Source of the DNA: Pyrenochaeta sp. MPI-SDFR-AT-0127
Lineage: Eukaryota > Ascomycota > Dothideomycetes > Pleosporales > Cucurbitariaceae
NCBI GenBank assembly: GCA_020747015.1
Contig: JAGTJM010000039.1
Location: 1 to 64,000 of the forward strand
Reading direction: 5' to 3'
DNA length: 64,000 nt
Shown here piece by piece: positions 1 to 11,741 of this stretch (position 1 is its first letter; every line of letters begins with the position of its first letter). A model generated the notes under the pieces. It did no database searches, had not been told where the DNA came from, and saw nothing but the letters and a program-made list of their open reading frames with translations. A program made the translations under genes and the position numbers.

Positions 1-455
1 TAAGATTGTGCCTTGTGAGGACGGTGCTCGCTGCAGACGTTGGACTGCTATGACGTCGCCATCAACCTTATGAGCCTCTTCTACAGGATCTGCACTCACT
101 CACACACTCGGTCGATAAATGGCTAGCGCTCGACCCACAATTACAATTGCATTGGCCTCGTCCGAGAGGCTGCAGCGCGCATCTTTCAATGTTTTCTGGC
201 ACACGCGGACATAGCGCCAAAGTCTAGTCAGCTTCAAAGACGTGAGATGACGTCTCGGTTTCTGGAGTGCATTGTGATGTAGACCAGTTTGCATGCATCG
301 ATCTCAACCACACTTTTGCGGGCTTATAAGACGGACATACCCACACAGAAGTGACGTCTAGCAATAGTTATCGGATTCCTAGGCTTGCTTTCATTGTCCG
401 ACCGAACCTGAAACGAATCTGCACAGCAACTTGCGAAATCAAGCGGCCCAACACC
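1..455. other. 5' flank of the MFS transporter gene
   Basis: I see no gene here. A TATA-like TATAAG lies at 325-330, about 130 bp before the first ATG of the downstream gene. The window begins inside intergenic sequence. Confidence 0.5.
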
Positions 456-2342
456 ATGGCTTCCGCAGCAGAAGTCAAGCCTAACATTCACGACTCAGAC
501 ACAGTCCTGAAGACTGAGGCTGCAGACGCGGAAAAAAAAGACTCCACCTCCTCGCATGAGCCGCATCACGCCGAAGACCCTACGGGCCTCGCAACGAGCG
601 AGGAGGATCGAAAACACTTCGAGAAATACGGAACGTACGATCGCTATGAAATCACCGAAGAAGACTGCTATGACGAATTGGGCTTTTCCTTCCCAACGTG
701 GAAGAAGTGGACTATTTTGAGCATCATCTTCCTCGTGCAAGTCAGCATGAACTTCAATACTTCGCTCTACAGCAATGCCATTACCGGTATCTCCAAAGAG
801 TTTGGTGTCAGTGCGCAGGCTGCACGTGTTGGTGCTGCGGTCTTCTTGATCACATACGCATTTGGGTGCGAGCTGTGGGCGCCCTGGAGTGAGGAGCTGG
901 GAAGATGGCCTATCCTTCAGCTGAGTTTGTTCTTTGTGAATATCTGGCAGATTCCTGTGGGCATTGCGCCCAACTTTGCGACCATCATTGTGTGTCGTGC
1001 GCTAGGTGGTCTATCCACAGCCGGTGGCTCCGTCACCCTAGCTATGGTTGCAGATATGTGGGAAGCTCAAGACCAACAATATGCGGTGGTAAGCAGTCTT
1101 TGACCGATGTTTCCGAGTCGTAGCTAAGCATCCTCATAGGCTTTTATTGTCTTTTCATCCGTGGGCGGTTCAGTCCTCGGCCCCATCGTTGGTGGCTTTG
1201 TCGAACAGTTTTTGGCATGGCGATGGAACATCTGGATCCAACTCATCTTTGGCGGAGCCGTGCAGCTTCTACACGCAGCTGTTGTTCCAGAAACCCGCAC
1301 AACTGTGCTCTTGGATCGAATCGCCAAGAAGCGCCGTACTGAGGGAGAGAAGAACGGCAAGCCGGTCAACATCTGGGGACCCAACGAACTGAAAACCTTC
1401 AAAGAGCGATTCAGTGCGCGAGAGATTCTTATCACCTGGGTCCGACCTTTCCGCATGTTCTTGACCGAACCTATCGTACTCGTGCTATCGTTGCTTTCTG
1501 GGTTCTCCGATGCCCTGATATTCATGTTTCTTCAATCGTATGCGCTTGTATACGAGCAGTGGGATTTTGCTGTCTTCGCAATTGGATTGGCCTTCATCCC
1601 AATTGGCATTGGGTACGTCCTGGCCTGGTTCTCATTCTTCCCCGCTATTAAGCGCAACGAACGTCTTCGACGCGAGCGGCCTGGCGATGAGCAGGCGAAC
1701 TATGAAGCACGACTTTGGTGGCTGTTGTTCACTGCGCCATGCTTGCCCATTGGTCTCATTATCTTTGCGTGGACCTCGACTGGACCACCAATTCACTGGA
1801 TCGGATCATTGATTGGATCTGCCATCATTGGCATTGCAAATTACGCAATCTACATGGCCACTATTGACTATATGATCTGTGCCTACGGTCCATACTCTGC
1901 ATCGGCAACGGGTGGTAACGGATGGGCACGAGACTTCCTTGCTGGAGTGCTCACGCTACCGGCCACACCATTTTTCAAGAACATTGGTGGAGAGAACCAT
2001 CTCGCGTACGCTTCGACGATATTGTTCTGCATATCATTGCTGCTTGTCGTTTCGGTATATGTCATCTATTGGAAAGGTCCTGAGCTCAGGAAGCGAAGTC
2101 CATTCGCGCAGCAATTGCATGGCGCACGTGAAGAAACCGGAGGCCGGAGAGTCAGTAGCCTTCCAGGATTGTATGGGTCTAGGGCAAACTCACTCGCGCA
2201 ACAAGGTGGCTCTATGCCTGGCTCGAGAAGGGGAAGCGTTGTACGAGGTATGCCGGGCAGGACAGGCGAAAATAGGTACCACCAGGGCGCGGAGGCGGTC
2301 AGAGAGAAGTTGCAGCACCGTAACAGCGCGGCAGGAGTTTAG
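456..2342 (+). CDS. MFS transporter, DHA1-type drug/polyamine:H+ antiporter
   Basis: Plasma-membrane major facilitator protein of 611 residues, probably exporting drugs, polyamines or similar small molecules by proton antiport. Exons are 456-1088 and 1140-2342; the 51-nt intron starts GTAAGC and ends ATAG, and phase is kept. The start at 456 is the first in-frame ATG and has a good context (ACCATGG). A hydrophilic acidic N-terminus of about 85 residues precedes about 12 hydrophobic segments. The loop WSEELGRWP stands where the family's loop 2-3 motif lies, and a glycine-rich SSVGGSVLGPIVGGF lies where the DHA1 motif C is expected. The C-terminal 80 residues are basic, Ser/Arg-rich and cytosolic. 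It is in tandem with the next gene, 400 bp away. The substrate cannot be read from sequence. The family call is firm; the TPO/Flu1-like subgroup is likely only. Confidence 0.85.
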
Positions 2343-2742
2343 GAAGGCTCCTCGTCTACTGAACTGGTGTTATATTGACAGTGGATAACTGTATTTTATT
2401 CTAGGTTACCAACAAGTATGATGCTCTAGTCAATGCTTCGCCTTTGTACCAGTACTGTATTCAATGCTCTGACACCATCTGCTATAACCGGGTTAATTCC
2501 GCTGCCTCGCCCACATGAGCTAACGATTCTGAGACTAGCGCTTTCCCCGCGCCTCGGTCTGCAGTCTGCACCACTGACATCCCCATCGCGACTCCGCAGC
2601 AGCAAAGCTTGACAGTTTCTCCCGAGGTATCATAATGCTGCCCATAATGCAGTCTGGCATTGCAATGCCTTTGATACGATGTTCTGTTCGAATGAACAGA
2701 GAAGTCCTGCGTTTCGCCAAACAGCAACCGTGAACATACAGT
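2343..2742. other. Intergenic between MFS and AtuA genes
   Basis: Four hundred bases holding the 3' end of the transporter gene and the promoter of the next one. Minus-strand frames here have no recognisable content. Confidence 0.5.
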
Positions 2743-4684
2743 ATGGCTGAAAGACGCGCTATCAGGATCGCTGGTGTGTACAATTACAGTCCTATATGGA
2801 GAAACAGTACCCTGGTTTACAACACTGAATACTGTCTACAGGATGCTCCGGCTCGACGACCGATCGTCGCAATGCTATGACGTTGCTTGCATCGAATTAC
2901 GAGAATGATCCTATCGACATTCTGGTGGGAGACTGGATGAGTGAGGGCAATATGACGGGGAGAGCGAACGCTAAACATAACGGTACAGAAACCAAACTAC
3001 CAATTGGTATGTGAAGATACTCAAGCAACTAGGTCAAATCGACGCGTACGAACCCACCTTCCTCGAAGCCCTCGAACCCGCGCTACCTTACATCGCCAAG
3101 CACCGCATCAAAGTTGCCGTCAACGCGGGTGCTTCAGATACGCAGAAGCTACACAAAGTCGTCGCAAAGATGGTTAAAGCGAATGGTCTGGATCTGAGTG
3201 CTGCGTGGATATCTGGCGACGAAGTGCTACCGCAGCTGCTCGAAGCGCAAATGCGAGGGGAATCGCCGTTTGAGAACATCTGCACGGGTGCGAAATTGGA
3301 CGATTGGGGTTTCGAGCCCATCTCTGCACAAGCGTATCTTGGTGGATTGGGCATTGCAAAGGCGTTTGAGGAGGGCGCGGACATCGTGGTTTGCGGACGA
3401 GTGAGCGATGCAAGTCCACTTATCGGAGCGACATATTGGTGGCATAAGTGGCAGCGATCGGACCTAGACAAGCTAGCAAATGCTTTTGTGGCAGGTCATC
3501 TGTCTGAGTGCTCATCGTACAGCACGGGTGATAACTACACAGGCTTCAAAGACCTGGAGTGCTTGGGATGGACAAACATCGGCTATCCTATCGTGGAAAT
3601 CTCGCACTCTGGCGAGGTGGTCGTCACCAAGAACAAAGGCTCAGGCGGCGAAGTGTCCGTTAATACGCTCACATCGCAATTCCTGTATGAGATCCAAGGA
3701 CCATGGTACTACAATTCAGATGTCACGGCGATCCTGGACGATATATCCTTTGAGCAGCTCTCCACGAACCGTGTAGCGCTACGAGGTGTCAAAGGTGCAC
3801 TGCCGCCTCCAACAACAAAAGTTGGATTAACAGCCAAACCACTATACCAAGCAGAAATGCACTGGTTCTTGACAGGTCTCGACATCCCTGCGAAAGCACG
3901 CATGATTGAGCAGCAAATTCGTGCCCAAATGGCAACTCATATCAATAACTTCACGCAACTCTCCTTTCAAACCATAGGAGCTTGTGCAGAAAACCCTACG
4001 AACCAAAATTCGGCAACAGTGGACTTCCGTGTGATTGCTCAGGCAAGACGAGCCGAAGACCTTACACCAGCAAAGTTTGTCCGACCGTGCATCGATCCCA
4101 TTATGTGCGCTTATCCTGGAGCAACACCCCATCTGGACCTACGACAAGCCTTTCCCAAGGAGGTATATGAGTACTATGTGACTCTGTTGCCTCAGGCTGC
4201 TATTCAGCATCAAGTGCATCTCGCTTCTGGTGAAACAATTGACATATCGCCGCCTGCGGAGACGAAGACTTACCTCAAGCAACAACCTACACAAGATGTC
4301 ACCTCAAACATAAAAGAGCTCAGCAGACTTGGTGCGACAGTTCGCGCGCCGCTCGGTACAGTCGTACACGCGCGCTCAGGAGACAAGGGCTCAGACTGCA
4401 ATGTGGGCTTCTGGGTGCGATATCAGGATGAATACGCGTGGCTTCAGAATCTTCTCTCTGCAGAATTCGTGAAGCACCTGCTAGCAGACGAATACAAAGG
4501 TGGACGAATCGAGCGCTGTGAATTCCCAGGCTTGAAAGCTGTGCACTTTTTGTTGAAAGATCACCTGGATCGGGGTGTGAGTTGTACAACGAGCGTTGAC
4601 TTTCTGGGGAAGAATTGTGCAGAGTATTTGAGGGCGAGGGTAGTGGATGTGCCCTTGAGGTTTATTGCGAGAGGCAGGATCTGA
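2743..4684 (+). CDS. AtuA family protein (DUF1446), acyclic terpene utilisation-like
   Basis: A 607-residue protein of the family named after AtuA of bacterial acyclic-terpene (citronellol/geraniol) catabolism; the exact reaction is unknown. Exons are 2743-2773, 2842-2982 and 3033-4684. The first is only 31 nt; joining it gives a start MAERRAIRIAGCSG that matches the family's N-terminal RIAGCSG pattern. The second intron is 50 nt, and splicing it gives the continuous AKHNGQIDAYEPTFLEAL. The large N-terminal AtuA domain covers about residues 8-440 (GDWMSEGNM, NAGASDTQKLH, VCGRVSDASP). The C-terminal 110 residues (LGTVVHARSGDKGSDCNVGFW) form the small AtuA-like domain, which is a separate protein in some bacteria and is fused here. 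The family is firm; the role in short-branched or terpenoid acid breakdown is inferred. Confidence 0.88.
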
Positions 4685-6164
4685 GGAGAGAGCAGACTGG
4701 AACATAATTGTTGCATGCGCCGATCGCTCCTTCCCTCCATATCGCCAAGCGGCTTGAAGAATATCAACAAATCAACCTCCAATTCCAAGCTCACCCATAA
4801 TCTATCTTCATTCACTCGGCCTTTCCCGAAAAGCTTTGCTTGTTGAGTGGGAGGAAATGATGGAGACATTTGGCATTCACGTAATGAAAACGACCGCCAG
4901 CTACAACTCGGTCCTCTGCAGCTTCAAGTATCAGCTTCCGCCTTTCTAGGTCTAGACCAGCAAGTGACAAGTAAAGGATGCTTTCCAAAGGCTTTCAGAT
5001 GGCACTTGGTAGCTGAATCGGTGAAGGTTCATTACGTGTATGGCCACCTAACGCAGCTGGACGCGGGTCGACGCGACCAACGCGCAAGCGATAGCACGAA
5101 CAGCCTTGTCCAGAAATTTGGCATGAGTGTAACATGTGCAACACGTGGTGAACAAGCACAACCCCTTGGAACGATCAATCCCTCCTTCGCCGTCGTCAAC
5201 GTGGCCTGGGCCCTGATGACCACTCCGGCCAGCTACATCTCTTCAGCCACTGTACAATAGCCTGTGGTCCCATCCGTATTTTTCCGATTTCGTTAGACCG
5301 TCGTCGAAGTAAAGGTTGCCCAACAGAGCGGATTGGAAGATAAAGTTTTATCCCACTCTCTGTGGCGCGAGCCCTGCGGCGGGTTGGGTGTTTTCAGCAC
5401 GGCCTCACACCTCCCTTCTGTGGTGATTTTCGCCTCTTTGTCGAAGCTATCGAGTACAAGCATGCATATCAAGGCCCCCGTGGAGATACAGCGCGATATC
5501 AACCATCGGCCGATTTCGGCCTCTGCCGTCAGCGGGCTCTTATTGGTCAGTCCAAAGAGTGCTTATCTTCAGTGTGTTGTTTACCTCACCAAAACCACCA
5601 ACCTCACCATCCTCCCAACTTGGTGTAGATCTCCACGCCCAGAGCTGAAACATGTCAAAGAAACGGGTACACGTGGAGAGCAAATCGCCGTTGACAAAAA
5701 ATGCCCCGTCACGCCCACATGTTCCCACTTGGGCGCCTCGAAGCACGGCCGCGCCCATGGGCCGCCGTCTCTTATCAGCACAAGCGAGGGGATCCCGCAG
5801 CACCCCAGGGAGCCAAGCACCCCAAATGCCCTTCAGATTTGCCATGTTACCAATACAAGCTTCAAAGCCGTATGGGCTCTTTTTCCTTCTAGCCGGGGCC
5901 ATCGTCAAGCCTTTCCTAGTTTCATCATTTGGCTATCTTCAGCCAATCAGGTCATGCGATTATTGGGTCGCAAAGACATATGCTGTGTGCATATGAAGAT
6001 GCTCGAGATAGCAGCCTTGGATCCGACATGGAGCCGATTGACTTGAATGATGAACTGTGGGACGAGAAATTCGGCTATAGATACGTCGCGTGTCCCATCA
6101 AGCTGGGTGAACAGCATAAGCTTGAAGCTTGGAATTGAAGCACGCGACATCAAGCAATAGCATC
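4685..6164. other. Long intergenic region upstream of the urea transporter
   Basis: About 1.5 kb without a convincing gene. Several frames of 60-237 codons overlap each other on both strands, with no family signature and no intron logic. The stretch most likely holds the 3' end of the AtuA gene and a long promoter and leader for the symporter. Confidence 0.5.
5089..6011. promoter_or_regulatory. Candidate GATA-factor (AreA/Nit2) sites upstream of the urea transporter
   Basis: HGATAR matches occur at 5089-5094 (CGATAG), 5338-5343 (AGATAA), 5563-5568 (reverse of AGATAA), 5772-5777 (reverse of TGATAA), 5933-5938 (reverse of AGATAG) and 6006-6011 (AGATAG). About three would be expected by chance in this length on both strands, so the excess is modest. 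Fungal Dur3 genes are known to be under nitrogen control by GATA factors, which makes the sites plausible. Confidence 0.35.
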
Positions 6165-8626
6165 ATGGCAGGCGGTGGCACACCAGTTGGTCCCTCGGCT
6201 TCCCCTTTGGGACAGGCTTGGGGTTATGGCATCGTCCTCGGTGTCGGAACCCTGTTTGCCCTTGGCATGGTAAGTCTTCTCGCTTGTAACACGCCTGACG
6301 CTGGCAAAACAGCTAATGTTCATGTCTAAAGGTCTTCACGACTTGGGTCCTCAAACGATACAACAATGAATTACAAACTTCGGAAATGTTCTCGACTGCT
6401 GGTCGCACGGTCAAGTCTGGTCTTGTCGCCAGTGCTGTCGTTTCGTCTTGGACCTGGGCTGCTACTCTCCTCCAGAGCTCTTCGGTCGCTTTTCGCTACG
6501 GTACGTCAAATCTTACGACATTTCAATTCATCAACGCTGATGATCTACAGGTGTATCTGGCCCCCTTTGGTACGCTGCTGGCGCCACTGTCCAGATTCTA
6601 CTGTTCGCCACTGTTGCGATTGAGTTGAAAAGAAGAGCACCAAATGCCCATGTAAACGATTCATGACAATGTTGATGGTATAAATCTAACTAGATACTAG
6701 ACATTCCTCGAAGCGGTCCGCGCTCGCTACGGAAAGGCTACACATTTCGTGTACATTGTCTTCGGTCTTTTCACCAACATCCTTGTTACAGCCATGTTGC
6801 TCACCGGCGGATCGGCTGTGATCAACTCCCTGACCGGCGTCCCTACCGCGGCAGCTTGCTTCCTACTACCATTGGGTGTCGTTGTATATACAATGTTCGG
6901 AGGGATCAAGGCCACATTCCTTACCGATTACGTCCACACGGTCATCCTGCTCGTCATCCTTTTGACCTTCGCGTTCACAACCTATGCTACCGGCGACACA
7001 CTCGGCTCGCCCAAGGCTGTTTATGATCGCCTACAAGAACTTTCAGCTCGTGCTCCGGTTCCAGGCAATGCTGGTGGAAGTTATCTTACTCTGCGAAGCA
7101 AAGATGGTGCGATCTTCTTCGTGATTAACATCATTGGTAACTTTGGCACTGTTTTCATGGATAATGGATGTAAGTGTACCATCTTGACGCTGTTCATTCA
7201 TACATGTTCTGACATATTTAGACTACAATAAGGCTATTGCTGCTTCTCCAGTGCATGCATTACCTGGGTACATCATCGGTGGTCTCTCATGGTTCGCAAT
7301 CCCGGTATGCTCTATCTACATCCTATAGCTAGAGTCTTAGCTCACAATCTGCATAGTGGCTTTGTGCAACAACCATGGGCCTTGCTGCCCTCGCTCTCCA
7401 GAACAGCCCATCGTTCCCAACTTATCCTAATGGCATGGACGAGGCTTCGATTAGTGCTGGTCTCACCCTACCTTACGCTGCTGTAGCTCTCCTAGGATCG
7501 GGGGGCGCCGTTGCAACTCTCCTCATCGTATTCATGGCCGTCACCAGCGCCTTTTCTGCGCAACTCATCGCTGTATCCTCCATTCTGACCTACGATATCT
7601 ACGGCACGTACATCAACACTCAGGCGAGTGGCAAGCGCCTCGTTTACACCTCACACGTGTGTGTTTGTGGTTTTGGGCTAGTCATGGCTGCTTTCTCCAC
7701 CGGCTTGTACTATGCAGGCATTAGGTAAGCTACATGAACTTGTACTACGAATATCTGCTAATTCGTTTCAGCATGGGTTGGCTGTACGTCTTCATGGGTG
7801 TCATCATCTCATCTGCGGTTCTTCCAGCGACTCTCACTCTCTTGTGGAAGGGGCAGAACTTCTGGGCAGCCACTCTTAGCCCTGTCCTGGGATTATGCTG
7901 CAGTGTCATTGCATGGCTCGTGACAACGTCGAAGCTCAACGACGGCGTCATCAGTGTTGCTACATCCGGCGCCAACAACCCAATGTTGGCTGGAAATGTC
8001 GTAGCCCTCCTATCGCCCGTCATTTTCATTCCTGTTTTCACTTTGATCTTTGGAGTTGGTAAGCCACCCTCGTACTTCCTTCTGACTTAATACGTGCTAA
8101 TTGGACCCCAGATAACTACGACTGGGTCTCAATGAAGAACATTCGCCTCGTCGACGACTCCGATGTCAGCGCAGCAGCTCATATGGACCTCGAAGCCGTC
8201 CACGGTCGTCAGATTGCCTTGTCCCCCGAAGAGGAGGCCATCGAACAAACTAAACTCCTGCGCGCTTCCAAGATTGCGAAATACACCACTGCAGCTATGA
8301 CACTGATCCTCCTCGTCCTCTGGCCCATGCCCCTCTATGGCTCTGGATATATCTTCAGCCAGAAGTTCTTCTCCGGTTGGGTCATTGTTGGTATTATTTG
8401 GTTGATGTGCTCGACTATGGCAGTCGGTGTGTATCCACTATGGGAGGGTAGAGCTAGCTTGGCGAGGAACTTTGGTGGCATGTGGCGCGATATCACTGGT
8501 AAGGGTGGTAAACGAGGACGCAGTATCACGGTCGTTGAGGGCGAGAAGATGAATGAATCTGGCACGCATACGCCCAAAGAAGCCATTTCTACCAAGGATG
8601 TAGAGGACCTTGGCCTCAAACAATGA
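6165..8626 (+). CDS. DUR3: Urea active transporter, sodium:solute symporter family (Dur3 type)
   Basis: A 698-residue plasma-membrane symporter expected to import urea (and possibly polyamines) with protons. The eight exons are 6165-6269, 6332-6500, 6551-6651, 6701-7169, 7222-7304, 7357-7724, 7772-8058 and 8112-8626; the seven introns are 47-62 nt and every join keeps phase. About 15 hydrophobic segments fill residues 20-640. Family-typical stretches include FTTWVLKRYNNELQTSEMFSTAG, seen here as a re-entrant region with the sequence TSEMFSTAGRTVKSGL, then YTMFGGIKATFLTDYVHT and NIIGNFGTVFMDNGYYNKAI. The Ser/Gly-rich VMAVTSAFSAQLIAVSSI-type segment (read here as FMAVTSAFSAQLIAVSS) matches the SSS sodium-site helix. 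The C-terminal tail is charged and cytosolic. Length matches known fungal Dur3 proteins (about 700). The start ATG lies after a leader with no TATA seen. The call is firm; orthology to Dur3 rather than a paralogue is likely. Confidence 0.9.
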
Positions 8627-9145
8627 GTCGCTTATTAGCCAGAGGTTTAGTTCTACCTCTAGGTCGGCTGTCGGCCCCGACATGAAATTGATTATTTGGT
8701 CATTCAAAGAATTATACCACGTGAATTCTCATGGTATGCAGGGGTTCATCGATTATGGTGGTCTCAGTGTTGCTAGTGGCCCTGGATCTGGCTAATTGCG
8801 GCCGTTGCCTCCTGGCCCCACAATCTCCAAGTCATGGACGTCCATCCGCTTCACCGAAGACCCCAACTAAAGCTAATTTCAGTCATGAACCTGGTCGTTG
8901 GGTATTAAAGAGCACCGAGGGCATCATTCTATCTAACGCAAAGACGTTCGATTCGGTCCATCCTCGCCCAGGTCACGCGAACCCCGTGCTTTCATCCGAG
9001 ATGATCATGGCCCGCGGACCTGGCACAGCCCCAAGCCGTTGCGAACGCCATCCCGTTCCTGAAAATGAGTGACGAGGCTAATGACTCGATGCAAATTGGC
9101 CCTGACTCCCATTTGAGGATTATTCCTCTTTGATGATCTAGTCTT

Positions 9146-9159
9146 CTGGGGTACCCCGC
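9146..9159. promoter_or_regulatory. Inverted pair of CreA-like sites
   Basis: CTGGGG (9146-9151) and the reverse complement of GCGGGG (9154-9159) both fit the SYGGRG carbon-repressor consensus. They face each other around a 10-bp perfect palindrome GGGGTACCCC at 9148-9157, about 200 bp before the lyase ATG. Paired CreA sites are typical of repressed polysaccharide-degrading genes. Function here is inferred. Confidence 0.4.
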
Positions 9160-9270
9160 AACCCCAAGTCTAACCCGGTAATTAGCTCGGGGTAGCCATC
9201 TCCGAGTCTTGCAAGGATCATGAATATTGCACAAAAAAACAGCGCGTTAACGCGACCGACCAGGGACGAA

Positions 9271-9276
9271 TATATA
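9271..9276 (+). promoter_or_regulatory. TATA box of the lyase gene
   Basis: TATATA, 83 bp upstream of the ATG at 9354, at the spacing usual for highly inducible fungal secreted-enzyme genes. Confidence 0.5.
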
Positions 9277-9353
9277 GTTCTGGAAGGGTCGCCAGTATTA
9301 ATGTTTGCATCGCCAAGCTTCAACTTTTAATCACCTCGTTTCATTCAATTGCA

Positions 9354-11167
9354 ATGGGTGTCTTTACGTTTCTCGGTCTTGCTGCTCTCGCTGTCGCCGT
9401 GCCGGTTGAGGAGCGTGCGAAGAAGCCAAAGAGCTTTTTCAAGGAAGTTGGGAATTCGACCTGGGTGATTGGAAACGGTATCTGGAATGTCACACAGAAC
9501 CGACAGTATGCCAATCAGCTGTGGTACAAGGGCAAGGATCGAGTGGGCAAGGCCGTTGGGCATTATGTGAGCTACAGTATGTTGCAGCTCCACTCTCTGA
9601 GAAGATAGACAATTGTTCAGTTGGCTAACGAATACTGCAGATGGCGCCGCCTCTGACCTTGCCTGGACTTCCGCCGCCATAGTTGACTCGGGCAGCGATT
9701 GGATCAACGTCAAGTTCACCGCCATCGAGGGTGACTTCCACTGGGTAATCTACGACGACCTCCCAGGTGCATACCAATACTTTGTCAACCATGCGCTCCC
9801 CACACTTGGCGAGTTCCGCACGCTTTGGCGTCTCGACAACACCTCCTTCCCTCGTGGTCGCACAAATATCAAAGATGATGTTCTTCCGCCTCTTGCGGAG
9901 TATCTCAGTGCAACCAACGTCCAGGATGAAACCTGGCAGAAGGCTGATGGAACGTTCTTGACCAAGTATGACTGGAGCGCTTTCACCAGGGATCTGGACT
10001 TCCACGGTGTATACGGCGAGGAGGTCGGCAGCTGGTATCTCAATCCTGGAAAGGATTATTTCAATGGCGACCACTTGAAGCAAGAGCTTATGGTATGTTC
10101 AACGCCCATTCAGATCCAAATAGCCGTATACTGATGTCTTCTAGGTACATCGTGAGTCAAGGACCGGCGATGCTGTCCAGCTTAACATGATTCACGGCAC
10201 TCACTTCCAAGCCATCTCTCGCGATGCTTTCGTCGATGGCAAGGTTTGGGGACCATGGCTCTGGTACTTGAACGACGGATCGAAGGACGATGCAGCAAGG
10301 CGCGCCAAGAAGGAGGACTCCGCTTGGCCATACAAGTGGTTTGAGAACAAGGCCTACCAATCACGTGGCAAGATTCAGGGCAAGCTCATTCTTTCTGATG
10401 GCCGTCCCGCTGCTGGCGCCGCCGTCTTCCTTGGCGACAACAACAATGCCTCGATCTCTACTCTAGACCAAGGCAAGGACTACTATTACACCACCTACGC
10501 CGACAAGGACGGAAAGTTCGACATCAAGGACATTCGCACCGGCTCCTACGCTTTGTATGCATGGGGCAACGGCGGCAAGCTGGCCGATGTTATCACAAAT
10601 TTCACACAAAACGACATTGTCATTCGCGAGGGCAAGAACACCAACCTCAAAGAACTCACATGGAAAGTCACGGACAAGAAGAACCGCATCTTCCAGCTCG
10701 GCGACTTTGACCGCAAGACTGACGGCTTCAAGCTCAGCGGTCCCACACCCTACGAGCATGCCCGCATCGCCAAGTGCCCCGAGAACATCACCTTTACCAT
10801 TGGTACGAGCAAGACAGAAGACTGGTGCTTCGGCCAAGCCGTCAACGGAACCTGGTCCATCGTCTTCCCTGTCAAATCCGTGCCTTCAGCCGCTAAACTC
10901 ACCGTCTCGCTCGCTGGCTTCTCGCAAGGTACCAGCGCAACGATTCTGCTCAACGGCGTCAAGGTCGGCAACATCACAAGCGCGAGCTTGTTGAACAGCC
11001 AGGACACCTACCGTGGCGCGACCAGGGCTGGTGAGTGGCGCTTGTTGGAGTTCCCCGTCACGAAGGAGGGGCTCAAGGAGGGCGAGAACAAGATCGATAT
11101 CAAGGTCGAAAAGGCCGCTAGGTGGAGGGGCTGGCTCTATGATAGCATTGTCTTGGAGAGCTTGTAA
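9354..11167 (+). CDS. Secreted rhamnogalacturonan lyase, polysaccharide lyase family 4
   Basis: A 565-residue extracellular enzyme expected to cleave the rhamnose-galacturonate backbone of pectin by beta-elimination. Exons are 9354-9576, 9641-10092 and 10145-11167, with introns of 64 and 52 nt. Residues 1-16 form a signal peptide (MGVFTFLGLAALAVAV), followed by a short propeptide-like basic stretch. The catalytic beta-sandwich spans about residues 30-330 (WVIGNGIWNVTQNRQYANQL, YGEEVGSWYLNPGKDYFNGD, ISRDAFVDGKVWGPWLWY). Lysine in TKYDW and histidine in MVHRES sit where the Lys/His catalytic pair of PL4 enzymes is expected. A fibronectin III-like domain follows (GRPAAGAAVFLGDN), then a C-terminal carbohydrate-binding sandwich ending in RWRGWLYDSIVLESL. 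It is a full-length PL4 architecture. A CreA-like palindrome and a TATA box precede it. Confidence 0.9.
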
Positions 11168-11741
11168 ATACATAGCCTAGTATGAGAAAGTAATTGTAAT
11201 CTGTAAAATGTTCATCCCCGCATTTAGCGCTGCATGTTGTCACGTGACGCTTTCACCGGTACACCTTTCAGGTCCTTGTCTGAAAAGGTTTGGAGCTTTG
11301 ATAAATGCGTTGATACGCTGCAGCCAAATTCTCTTTAAGGAACGAAAACATGAAACCAAGATGAGCAACTGGAGCGAGGAGATGCCCTATCTTGTGCAAC
11401 TTGTGTTTCCTACGTAGGCTATGTGAAATTCATAGGAGGCACCTGTGGCGCATACGTAGAAAGGGAATAGGGTTTCGTAAAAATACATAGTGGTTGCTGG
11501 TACTGAACACTTTGCTATTGACCAACAACCATTTCCCTAGTGCCGAATTTCATACCGGTGAACGACATGGGAGTATGCGACCTTATCGATAGGCTGCGAC
11601 ACAGCTTTAGATACGAATCAGGCGCAGCTGATCAGCCTTGCTCCGCCCACATTTTGTCCAGCCTGGTCGTTCATTCATCATGCTTTACTTCTCCACCCAT
11701 AGCTCATACATGTCTACAATTACGGGTCGACTTGTTGCAAT
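11168..11741. other. Intergenic between lyase and NLR genes
   Basis: A 574-base interval in which I see no gene, no clear TATA box and no repeat. Confidence 0.45.

Larger units (their letters stand above)
8627..9353. other. Intergenic: promoter of the rhamnogalacturonan lyase gene
   Basis: No gene is visible in these 727 bases. It holds the 3' end of the urea transporter gene, then a candidate CreA element near 9146 and a TATA box at 9271, described separately. Confidence 0.5.

Noticed and set aside
5333..6046. A 237-codon open frame upstream of the urea transporter
   Set aside because: No family features, overlapped by other long frames in the same stretch, and composition like non-coding DNA. 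More likely leader or promoter.
8940..8965. GTTCGATTC-like element resembling a tRNA B box
   Set aside because: No A box at the right distance and no cloverleaf could be drawn around it.
456..11167. Reading the first four genes as one metabolic gene cluster
   Set aside because: Transporter, AtuA protein, urea symporter and pectin lyase share no pathway, and each has its own promoter region.
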